Shown here piece after piece: positions 17,342-26,000 of a stretch of 64,000 bases of DNA. The stretch is from Bacteroidales bacterium (lineage in GTDB: Bacteria; Bacteroidota; Bacteroidia; Bacteroidales; WCHB1-69), in NCBI GenBank assembly GCA_017650305.1, contig JAGCFD010000035.1, positions 1-64,000 on the forward strand, written 5' to 3'. The number at the start of each line of letters is the position of its first letter. Within the stretch, counting starts at the first letter, position 1. Position numbers and translations under genes: made by a program. The notes beneath the pieces are model-generated. The model searched no databases and was not told the origin of the DNA. It worked only from the letters and a program-made list of their open reading frames with translations.

Positions 17342-18388
17342 TCATTGTTGATGGTTTTGGGGTGTTGGGGCATATACCGTGTCGTGAACCACTTTCACCA
17401 CGGTTTTATATACGGTATCGTGAATGATGATGTATTCTTTCTCACGGATAGAGTCAGCGGCACTGCCTGCCGGTGCCAGGTCCTCCCTTTGGGTATTTTG
17501 GGTGGTGGTAGTCGCCATGACGGGATCGCTTTGTGCAGCCTCTGTTCCAGCGGAAAGGGTGGTGTCGGTGGCTACGGCGACGGGAATAGGTGCTGTCGTC
17601 GGTGCCGGCGACGGGGCGACGGGTGTGCGGGACGACAGCATAAAGTAGGATGCCGTTCCCGCAGCAGCGCACAACAGCAGGCTGACCAGCAGTTTCTTGA
17701 GGATGCCGGACAGGCGCATGGCGATAGTGGCCGAAGGTAAGGTGCCCCACGACAGGGCCGCAATGTCAAGCTCGACTGTCGGCTCCACTTCGAAGTCCCT
17801 CAAAGTGCGCCAGCAAACGTTGTCCACGGCATGTCCCCTTTTGAAAATGGTTAAAAATGGAATCATAAGCAATCTTTTTTCGTTCTTTATCTCTTTCAGA
17901 TGTTGTTGCAGTTGCAATCTGGCTTGAGCAAGATGCAACTTGGAGGTGCGTACTGCAATGTGGAGCGTGTCGGCAATCTGGCGATGACTGTATCTCTCGA
18001 AGACAAAAAGGTTGAACACCGTGCGTTGAGGTGCTGGCAAGGCCGCGATGGCTCCTATGATTTCCTCTTTGGAGAAGTCGGTGCGCTCCAGGTCTTCGGC
18101 TTCCTCATTCTGTAAGGAATCCAACTCAGGGCCTGCACTGTCAATACTGACGAGGCATTTTGCTTTCCGAAGATGCTGCAATGCCGTGTTCACCGTGATG
18201 CGCATCATCCAGCCGTCAAAATCTCCCAATCCCTTGAATGTGTGCGACTTCTCGATGGCCGACAGGAAGGCCTCGTGTGCCAAGTCTTCGGCCTCCTGCG
18301 GGTTGGGTACATACCGCCGGCACAATCCAATCATCCTGCCGATGTTCCTCCGGTATTTTTTTGTCCAAAATTCCTGTGTGTTTTTCAT
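17342..18388 (-). CDS. ECF sigma factor fused to membrane-anchored anti-sigma-like tail
   Basis: 348 residues from the chosen Met. Sigma region 2 spans about residues 8-78 (EAEDLAHEAFLSAI, DFDGWMMRITVNTAL) and region 4 about 110-165 (LPAPQRTVFNLFVFERYSHR, then a helix-turn-helix). A normal ECF factor would end near 170. Here the frame continues through a cytoplasmic segment (TLRDFEVEPTVELDIAALS, reminiscent of the dFEVePp..vW segment of Bacteroidota anti-sigma proteins), one transmembrane helix (about 232-252) and a Pro/Thr/Ala-rich tail ending in two HDTVY motifs (323-327, 335-339). The open frame starts at a GTG 30 codons earlier, but the -7 box at 18425 lies inside that stretch, so the ATG at 18388 was chosen. 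Operon with the barrel gene. Confidence 0.85.
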   Translation of the reverse strand: MKNTQEFWTKKYRRNIGRMIGLCRRYVPNPQEAEDLAHEAFLSAIEKSHTFKGLGDFDGWMMRITVNTALQHLRKAKCLVSIDSAGPELDSLQNEEAEDLERTDFSKEEIIGAIAALPAPQRTVFNLFVFERYSHRQIADTLHIAVRTSKLHLAQARLQLQQHLKEIKNEKRLLMIPFLTIFKRGHAVDNVCWRTLRDFEVEPTVELDIAALSWGTLPSATIAMRLSGILKKLLVSLLLCAAAGTASYFMLSSRTPVAPSPAPTTAPIPVAVATDTTLSAGTEAAQSDPVMATTTTQNTQREDLAPAGSAADSIREKEYIIIHDTVYKTVVKVVHDTVYAPTPQNHQQ

Positions 18389-18424
18389 ACGCTCTTTATG
18401 TACGATGCGAAAATTCTGAAAGGG

Positions 18425-18433
18425 GCAAAGATA
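18425..18433 (-). promoter_or_regulatory. -7 box of the sigma factor gene
   Basis: TATCTTTGC on the minus strand, 37 bp before the chosen start. It is of the housekeeping type, so basal transcription of the sigma gene may not need the sigma itself. Confidence 0.6.
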
Positions 18434-18553
18434 AAGAAAATAATTTTCAGGCATAACGACAGATAAATTATCAAGCACAAAAGAATAATGCAGATTATTT
18501 TTTGGGGTATTTTTTTTGGTGATCTATTATTTCCAATCGCATAACTATTTTTG

Positions 18554-18562
18554 TATCTTTGC
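18554..18562 (+). promoter_or_regulatory. -7 box of hutH
   Basis: TATCTTTGC, 43 bp before the hutH ATG; AGGAG (18579-18583) lies between but is 22 bp from the start codon. Divergent from the sigma factor promoter. Confidence 0.6.
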
Positions 18563-18604
18563 ACCCTTATTATCTTAGGAGTATAATATTATAAAATTAC
18601 CTAT

Positions 18605-20101
18605 ATGACACGACACAAAATCTCTACCAAGTTCCTCAGTATTGAGAAGGTTGAAAGAATCATCGACCGCAAACAGAAAATAGAATTGTCGCAGGAGGCC
18701 ATCGACGCCATCCAGAAATGCCGCGCCTACCTGGACAAGAAAACCGACACCGAGAAGGAGCCCATCTATGGTGTGACTACCGGCTTCGGCTCCCTGTGCA
18801 ACCGCAGCATCTCCAAGGAGGACCTCTCCACCTTGCAACGCAACCTTGTGATCTCCCATGCCTGTGGAGTGGGGGAGGAGGTGCCCCAGGAGATTGTGCA
18901 GCTGATGTTGCTGATGAAGATACAGTCTCTCTCTTATGGCCACTCCGGTGTGCAGTTGGCTACTGTGCAACGTCTGATTGACTTCTACAACAAGGGTGTC
19001 TATCCGGTGGTCTATCAGCAGGGTTCGCTGGGCGCTTCCGGTGACCTGGCCCCGCTGGCCCACCTCAGCCTGCCGATCATCGGCATGGGCGAGGTGTACT
19101 ATCGTGGTAAGAAGTACCCCGCCGCTGACATTAACGAGAAGTTCGGCTGGGAGCCTATCACCCTGCAGTCCAAAGAAGGTCTGGCTCTGCTCAACGGCAC
19201 TCAGTTCATGAGCTCCTATGCCGTTTGGTTGCTCATCAAGGCCAAGAAGCTCTCCTGGCTCGCCGACATCATCGGCACCGTCTCCCTGGAGGCCTTCGAC
19301 GGCTGCCTGAGTCCTTTCAACATCAATGTTCATCTGGTTCGCCCTCATGCTGGACAGATCATCACCGCCACCCATATCTACAATATGCTGCAAGGCTCCG
19401 AGATTATCAGCCGTCATAAAGAGCATGTGCAGGATCCCTACTCATTCCGCTGCATGCCGCAGGTGCATGGTGCCAGCAAGGATGCCATCACCCATGTGCA
19501 GGATGTGGTAGAGACCGAGATTAACTCCGTGACCGACAATCCGACGGTCTTCCCCGATGAGGATCTGGTCATCTCCGCCGGCAACTTCCACGGCCAGCCC
19601 CTGGCACTGGTGCTCGACTTCCTGACTATTGCGGTGGCCGAGTTGGGCAACATCTCCGAGCGCCGTATCTATCAATTGATCTCCGGCAAGCGCGGGCTTC
19701 CCTCTTTCCTCGTGAAAAACCCGGGCCTCAACTCCGGGTTCATGATCCCGCAGTATGCTGCCGCCTCTATCGTGAATCAAAACAAAGCCTTCACAATGCC
19801 TTGCTCTACCGACTCCATCGAGTCTTCCCAAGGCCAAGAGGACCACGTCAGTATGGGTGCCAATGCCGCCACCAAGTGCTATCTGGTCGTCAACAACCTC
19901 GAGAAGATCCTCGGCATCGAGTTGTTCAACGCTGCCCAGGCCCTGGAGTTCCGCCGCCCGTTGAAGTCCTCCCAGTTCATTGAGGATTTTGTGGCTGCCT
20001 TCCGTCAGGTGGTGCCTTTTGTGGAGAACGACACCTATATGCACGAGCTGATTCAGAAGTCTATCGACTTCGTGAATGGCGTTAAAGTGTTGATGGATTA
20101 A
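18605..20101 (+). CDS. hutH: Histidine ammonia-lyase
   Basis: Deaminates histidine to urocanate, the first step of histidine use. 498 residues. GSLGASGDLAPLAHL contains the Ala-Ser-Gly triad that cyclises to the MIO cofactor; YGVTTGFGSLCNR, QDPYSFRCMPQVHG and the S-S-Q-G-Q-E-D-H-V-S block (about 410-420) are family signatures. Phenylalanine/tyrosine ammonia-lyases share these blocks, but length and the EDHVSMG context favour HAL. No other hut genes adjoin; instead a lipoprotein and nadC follow within 12 bp. Confidence 0.93.
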   Translation: MTRHKISTKFLSIEKVERIIDRKQKIELSQEAIDAIQKCRAYLDKKTDTEKEPIYGVTTGFGSLCNRSISKEDLSTLQRNLVISHACGVGEEVPQEIVQLMLLMKIQSLSYGHSGVQLATVQRLIDFYNKGVYPVVYQQGSLGASGDLAPLAHLSLPIIGMGEVYYRGKKYPAADINEKFGWEPITLQSKEGLALLNGTQFMSSYAVWLLIKAKKLSWLADIIGTVSLEAFDGCLSPFNINVHLVRPHAGQIITATHIYNMLQGSEIISRHKEHVQDPYSFRCMPQVHGASKDAITHVQDVVETEINSVTDNPTVFPDEDLVISAGNFHGQPLALVLDFLTIAVAELGNISERRIYQLISGKRGLPSFLVKNPGLNSGFMIPQYAAASIVNQNKAFTMPCSTDSIESSQGQEDHVSMGANAATKCYLVVNNLEKILGIELFNAAQALEFRRPLKSSQFIEDFVAAFRQVVPFVENDTYMHELIQKSIDFVNGVKVLMD

Positions 20102-20113
20102 AGATTGTTTACG

Positions 20114-20608
20114 ATGAGAGTTAGGCTTTGGATAGTCTGTTTGCTTCTGACTGCACTTGTTGGATGCGGCCGCCGGGAGGTCTTTCCCGTCGAGCCCCGC
20201 ATCGAGTTTGTCCGTATCGATAAACTCGATAACGGCACGGGAGTGGACAATCAAGCCGACTTGGTCATCTATTTTGAAGATGGTGATGGTGATATCGGCC
20301 TCGATGAAACAGACGAGGATACCATCTTCAACATCGGTTCAGAGTACTATTACAACTTCTTTATCAATTTTTACGAAAAGCAAAATGGAGTTTGGACCGA
20401 GGTGGAACTATCCATGCCGCTTCATGCACGTTTGCCCCACATGAGTGACAATGTGCCGGAAGCCATCAAAGGCGAAATCACCATCACTACCTTTATCAAC
20501 AACTATACCTCACCGTTTGATACGATCATGCTCTCCTGCCAGCTGGTGGACCGAGCCCTGCATAAGAGCAATGTAGTCACTACACCCGAAATTATTGTAA
20601 AAAAATGA
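20114..20608 (+). CDS. Lipoprotein with acidic DGDGDIG motif
   Basis: 164 residues from the ATG (a TTG at 20105 in frame is less likely). Lipoprotein signal ending LTALVGC. The mature part carries VIYFEDGDGDIGLDETDED, which resembles a Ca2+-binding acidic loop found in a family of Bacteroidota lipoproteins of unknown function, followed by strand-rich sequence. It starts 12 bp after hutH and overlaps nadC by 4 bp (ATGA), so it is translated as part of that operon. Function not recognised. Confidence 0.75.
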   Translation: MRVRLWIVCLLLTALVGCGRREVFPVEPRIEFVRIDKLDNGTGVDNQADLVIYFEDGDGDIGLDETDEDTIFNIGSEYYYNFFINFYEKQNGVWTEVELSMPLHARLPHMSDNVPEAIKGEITITTFINNYTSPFDTIMLSCQLVDRALHKSNVVTTPEIIVKK

Positions 20609-21456
20609 AAATAGACGAACATATTAAACAGTTGATCGCCATGTCTTTGGCTGAGGATATTGGCGACGGGGACCATTCCTCGCTTTCTTGCATTCCGACT
20701 GATGTCCAGGGCGAAATGAAACTTCTGGTGAAACAGGAAGGTATCCTTTGCGGCGTGGATGTGGCCGAGGAAATCGCCCGGCAAGTGGACGACAGCATTA
20801 CCATGGAGCGTTTTTTGGAAGATGGGGCAAAGATCAAAAAAGGCGATATCGCTTTTATCCTGCGTGGACCCGCCCAGAAGATGCTGACCGCCGAGCGTAC
20901 CATTCTTAACTTTATGCAGCGCATGAGTGGCATCGCCACTTCGACCCATGCATACGTGGAGATGGTGAAGGGCACTGGCGTAACCCTCTTGGACACCCGG
21001 AAGACGACCCCGAATATGCGCTATTTTGAGAAATATGCCGTCAAGGTCGGGGGCGCGGAAAACCACCGCATCGGTCTTTTCGACATGATTATGCTGAAAG
21101 ACAATCATATAGATTTCGCTGGAAGCATCGAGAAGGCCATTGATAAGGCTAACGCATATTTGAAAGAGCACGGCAAGGACCTCCGCATAGAGGTGGAGAC
21201 CCGCAGCCTGGATGATGTGCGCCGCGTCATGGCCCACGGAGGAGTGCATCGGATCATGTTCGACAATTTCACGCCAGAGATGATAAAGGAGGGCGTTACG
21301 ATTGTCAATCATATCTATGAGACGGAAGCTTCGGGTGGTATCACGGACGAGACCCTGCGCGACTATGCGGCCACCGGAGTGGACTTCATATCCGTAGGAG
21401 CACTCACTCACCAGATCCGCAGTCTCGATCTGAGCCTGAAAACTATCATTCTATAA
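20605..21456 (+). CDS. nadC: Quinolinate phosphoribosyltransferase
   Basis: Converts quinolinate and PRPP to nicotinate mononucleotide in de novo NAD synthesis. 283 residues. LAEDIGDGDHSS near the N-terminus, ERTILNFMQRMSGIAT, the active-site TLLDTRKTTPNMR (Arg/Lys contacts to quinolinate), KDNHI, and IEVETRSLDD are all family hallmarks. The start overlaps the upstream lipoprotein gene. No nadA or nadB is nearby. Confidence 0.97.
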   Translation: MKIDEHIKQLIAMSLAEDIGDGDHSSLSCIPTDVQGEMKLLVKQEGILCGVDVAEEIARQVDDSITMERFLEDGAKIKKGDIAFILRGPAQKMLTAERTILNFMQRMSGIATSTHAYVEMVKGTGVTLLDTRKTTPNMRYFEKYAVKVGGAENHRIGLFDMIMLKDNHIDFAGSIEKAIDKANAYLKEHGKDLRIEVETRSLDDVRRVMAHGGVHRIMFDNFTPEMIKEGVTIVNHIYETEASGGITDETLRDYAATGVDFISVGALTHQIRSLDLSLKTIIL

Positions 21457-21515
21457 GTGATGAAAATGATAATCAGGGCTGAAAATAGTATGTATGACCA
21501 TTAATCTTATCTCCT

Positions 21516-22499
21516 ATGCTGTTAGATTTGAACAAGATAAGCGATAAGATTCATGAATGGAGCGAAGACATGGAACGAGTTCCGGTACTCGGTAAGTTTG
21601 TGCATAAGTCCAAGACTCTTACCCTGCCGGGTTTCCAGAAAATTCCTCTGTACGATGTGATGCGCTTTTTCATGCAGTCGCTTGGTAAAGGTGTCGTGTT
21701 TCAACGTGCCGCGGCTATCACATACCGTATCTTTGCAGCCCTCATCCCCATGATTATCGGACTCTTCACCGTTATCGCTTATTTGGGTGACAATATTCAA
21801 CAGACACTTCTGGATTTTCTGGAATCCGCGGTGCCTACCTACGTCTGGCCTGCTATCCAGAATATGATCACGGAGGTCGTTACGCGTCAGTATGGCGCCC
21901 TCACCTCCTTTATGTTTGTGATAGGTATCTATTTCACTATCGTCATGATTAATTCATTATTGGTTGCGATGAATACCTCCTATTTTAATGAGAAGCGTCG
22001 TAATGTGGTGAAACAGATATTGTTAAGCGCAGTAGTTATGCTTATCTTCTTTGCTGTGATCGTGCTGGTCCTCGGTCTGTTCATCGCAGCTTCCGTAATC
22101 ATGCGCTATGTGCATACTCATATTTTTGGCACCAGCACAGGTTATTATATCGCTGTCCATGGTGTGAAATGGTTATTGACATTCATTGCTATCTATTTTC
22201 TTATCAGCATATTATATTACCTTGCTCCCGTCGAGAAGACTAATTACCGTTTCTTCTCGGCAGGCTCATCCATGGCAACTATCTCGATGGTCATACTTTT
22301 GTGGTTCTTGAATGTTTATTTCTCAAATTTCACCAACTATAACTTGATATATGGTTCATTGGGAGCCTTGTTCGCCGTCTTGCTTTGGATTAACTGGAAC
22401 GCTATCATCCTTTTGGTGGGTTATGATCTGAATGTCAGCATTGCCAAAGCGAAAATGGCGAAAGCTGAGGAGACTATTGCCAAAGAAAATAATGTATAA
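21516..22499 (+). CDS. YihY/virulence factor BrkB family membrane protein
   Basis: 327 residues with about six membrane helices from residue 65 onward. GVVFQRAAAITYRIFAALIPM is the family's N-terminal signature (R/A-A-S/T-A-x-T-F/Y), and the C-terminal half has NLIYGSLGALFAVLLWINWN, the most conserved BrkB block. These proteins were once annotated as ribonuclease BN; that activity belongs to an unrelated enzyme, and the true role (possibly transport) is unsettled. It stands 59 bp after nadC and is followed by a small membrane protein. Confidence 0.9.
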   Translation: MLLDLNKISDKIHEWSEDMERVPVLGKFVHKSKTLTLPGFQKIPLYDVMRFFMQSLGKGVVFQRAAAITYRIFAALIPMIIGLFTVIAYLGDNIQQTLLDFLESAVPTYVWPAIQNMITEVVTRQYGALTSFMFVIGIYFTIVMINSLLVAMNTSYFNEKRRNVVKQILLSAVVMLIFFAVIVLVLGLFIAASVIMRYVHTHIFGTSTGYYIAVHGVKWLLTFIAIYFLISILYYLAPVEKTNYRFFSAGSSMATISMVILLWFLNVYFSNFTNYNLIYGSLGALFAVLLWINWNAIILLVGYDLNVSIAKAKMAKAEETIAKENNV

Positions 22500-22535
22500 T
22501 ACAATAAAACTATATATACAATTTAAAATATTGTT

Positions 22536-22949
22536 ATGAAAGATATACTGATTTTTCTCATTGTTATGGCGCTGTCATTTGTGCCTTCATTACTTAAGAT
22601 GATCAAAAAAGATCTTCAGAAGACCAATCATGCACCTAATCCCAAGCCTAAGCCGGACCCCTATTTCCCGGACGCCGACAAAGAGAAAAAAACTGCTCGT
22701 ACGCAAGCCAGAACTTATACGCCGGTCAATCAGAATGATGATTATTTTACCTATGAAACCGCTTCCGAAGAGCGTTTCCCTTCCGACTTGACATCCTCTG
22801 AAGCAGGGTTGTTTGAAGAATCTAAAACGTCAGATTCCAAACCCGAGACGATGCAGCAAGACAAAGGTAAACCTGAGTTTTCTTTAAATGAAAATGATAT
22901 ATATAAAGGGGTAATATTCTCAGAAATCTTAAAACGAAAATATATTTAA
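22536..22949 (+). CDS. Small membrane-anchored protein of unknown function
   Basis: 137 residues: one N-terminal transmembrane helix (about 3-20), a Pro/Lys-rich linker (NPKPKPDPYFPD), an acidic variable middle and a conserved-looking end ENDIYKGVIFSEILKRKYI. The last segment matches a C-terminal motif (…A-I-I-Y-S-E-I-L-N-R-K-Y) seen on many Bacteroidota membrane-tethered proteins. Function unknown. Lower G+C than neighbours. It lies 36 bp after the YihY gene. Confidence 0.7.
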   Translation: MKDILIFLIVMALSFVPSLLKMIKKDLQKTNHAPNPKPKPDPYFPDADKEKKTARTQARTYTPVNQNDDYFTYETASEERFPSDLTSSEAGLFEESKTSDSKPETMQQDKGKPEFSLNENDIYKGVIFSEILKRKYI

Positions 22950-22986
22950 TTGAGATTAAGGCCGTTGAAAAAAAAAGGGAAATATG

Positions 22987-23017
22987 TTGAAGGCATTGAT
23001 ATTTTTTTTATTTTAGC
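22987..23017 (+). promoter_or_regulatory. Candidate promoter of the T9SS triad
   Basis: TTG at 22987-22989, 19-bp spacer, TATTTTAGC at 23009-23017. The -7 box departs from consensus by one base (TTAG for TTTG). A GGCCG/CGGCC pair brackets the region. The distance to the receptor ATG is 51 bp. Confidence 0.45.
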
Positions 23018-23068
23018 GGCCCCAAATAGTATGGAAAAAAGTTTAATGTTTAATATAAATAAAAGGCT

Positions 23069-26000
23069 ATGATTAAAAAATTACTCTTAACTCTTGGAGT
23101 GATCCTTCTTTTCTCTAGCATGGCATTTTCGCAGACGTCCACCATCAAGGGTGTTGTCAAGAACCAAAATGGCGAACCCTTGGGATACACCTACGTCTAT
23201 TTGAAGACTGGTGACAAGAATGTGAATATGGCCATGTCAGATGACAAAGGAGAGTATCAGATTTTCGGTGTTGAAGTCGGTACCTACGACATGCTGGCCG
23301 ATGCTCAGATGACTTGCCAGAAAGCACAAAGAATTAGCAATGTGCAAGTCCCGTCAGGACAGGTCGTGTTTATGGACTTCGTCATTGACTGTTCCGGTGA
23401 ACTCGACATCGTCGATATCACTTGGGAAGCGCCTGTGTTTGACCCAGGTAGCACTTCTTCCGCCACACGTATTACAGGTGACAACCTGAGAACTACCCCT
23501 GGTCGTTCAGTGACCGGTGCTTTGGCAAGTTTGGAAGGTGTGACCGGTACCGATGGCTCGATGTCTTCCGTCCGTGGTAACCGTTCCACAGGTCAAAAGA
23601 CCGTTGTGGACGGTGTGACCATCCGTGGTAGTAGCAGCGTTGCTATGTCCACTATCGAGGAGGCACAGTTGATCCAGGGCGGTATCCCCGCTGAGTATGG
23701 TGATGGTACCTCCTTCACTGTGATCACCACGAAGTCCGCTCCCCGTGAGTTCCACGGTAGCGTTGAGTTGCGTGGTTCTATCGATGGCTACAACAACTTC
23801 TTGGGTTCCGTTTCTCTTTCTGGTCCTATCTTGAAAGGCAAGAAGAAAGACGATCCTGCCCGTATCGGTTTCTTGTTCAGCGGTGAGGTTTCCTATGACC
23901 ATGATAGTCGTCCTCTCCGTGGCGGTTACTGGGTGGCCAATGACGATGTGGTCGATTATTTGATTCAGAATCCTCTGCGTTACAGCAACACTGAATATGG
24001 TGTTCAATACCAAGAGGGTTGCTACCTGACCAGCGAATCCTTCCACAAAGAGCGCGTTAAAAAGAATGCTGGCACATGGGACTACCTCGGTCAGTTGAAA
24101 TTCGACTTCATGATGGGTAAAACCCACAACATGAAACTCTCCTTGGGTGGATCTTATGAGTATATCAAGGGTAAATCCTGGTCTCAGACCCAGGCCCTCT
24201 TCAACAACAGCCTCAACCCCACCTCCACACAAGGTACTATGCGTGTGTCCGCTCGTTTGAATCACCGTGCGTTTACCGACACCAGTGCTACGGCTGTGTT
24301 GAAGAACATCATGTATGACATCAATGTCAACTATACCCGTATCAACGGCCTCTCCTATGCTACGGAACATAAAGATCGCATATTCGAGTATGGCTATGTG
24401 GGTAAATTCCAAACCAATAAAGCAAGGAGCTATAGCCTCGTGGATGAGCTCCACCTTATGGTTGACTCCGTGGAAACGATCCTCTATGATGCATTCGAGT
24501 TCAATGGCTGGTACGACTCTGTCGTCACTTTTGCTGTTAATCCCAACTATAATGTCAACCCGATTCTTTCTCAATATACCCTCAATTTCGTGAATAACTT
24601 CCCTGTTGAGGATATTTATCGTAACTTCTACGATGGATTCCCCTACGACCTGACCCTCTATCAGTCGTTTGGCGCTTTGAGAAACGGTGACCAACCCAAT
24701 GGTATTTATTCCATGTACCAATCTCCCGGTGCAGTTTACAATGGATATAGCAAATCTCAAACAGAGCAGTTAGGTGTCAAAGCCAGTATCTCCATGGCTC
24801 TTAAGAACCATGAGTTGAAGTTCGGTTTCGACTTTGAAAAGATTACTTCCCGTGGTTATGGTATCGGACCTATCTCTCTCTGGACTTTGATGAGAAACGA
24901 GGCTAACTACCATATCTCCGAGTTGGATAAGAGCAATCCTCTTATTTGGGACAATGGTGAGAATTTTTATGTTGACTACAACCGTTTGATCAGTTTGAGC
25001 GACCAGACCTTCTTTGACAGAAACCTCCGTCAAAGTCTTGGCCTGAACCCTGATGGCGATGACTGGTTGGACATTGACAGCTATGATCCCAGCGTATTCA
25101 GTGTTGACATGTTCTCTGCCGAAGAGCTCTTGCTTGGTACCTCTTCCGGTGAAAGCCCACTGGTAAGCTATTATGGTTATGACCATACAGGTAAAATCAA
25201 CCATAAGAAAACTACCATCGACGACTTCTTCAACGGCATTGATGAAAAGACTGGTCAAAAGACCTACTCTATCGGTGCTTACGAACCTGTTTACATGGCT
25301 TTCTATCTGCAGGACAAATTCTCCATCAGAAGCTTGCTTTTCAATATCGGTTTGCGTGTTGACCGTTTCGACGCCAACCAATCCGTGTTGAAAGATCCTT
25401 ACCTCTTCCGTGAGGCTTATACGGTTGGAGATCTCCACAACCTGAATCCTAACATCAATTTTGTTGGTAATGCTCAAGACGATTGGGTTGTTTACTATCA
25501 AGGCAATGATACTTATATGAGCGAGGCTGATATTCAAGGCGACGTGTTCAATTCCTCTTCTATCATTGGTTATCGTAACGGTGATACCTGGTACGATGCT
25601 ACCGGTGCCGAGGTTACCGACCCTGAGACTTCTCTCTCTCTCTATGTGAACGGTCCTATTCTCAAGAACGAGATCGACCAGATCAACTCCATCACGAAGG
25701 TGGAAGCATCTGCATTCAAGGATTACAAGGCTCAGTGGTCTGTTATGCCTCGTATCTCCTTCTCCTTCAATGTAAATGACAACTCCTTGTTCTACGCTCA
25801 CTACAACATTATTACCAACCGTCCTTACAACTTGCAGATTTCTCCTGTTGATTATCTCTTCATTTCCAAGAGAAATTCCGCTGGTGATATTATCACCAAC
25901 CCGAACCTGAAACCTGAGCAGAGTATTGACTATGAAATCGGTTTCCGTCAGAAACTGGGTAACAAGTCTGCTATCAGTATTGCGGCTTACTATTCTGAGA

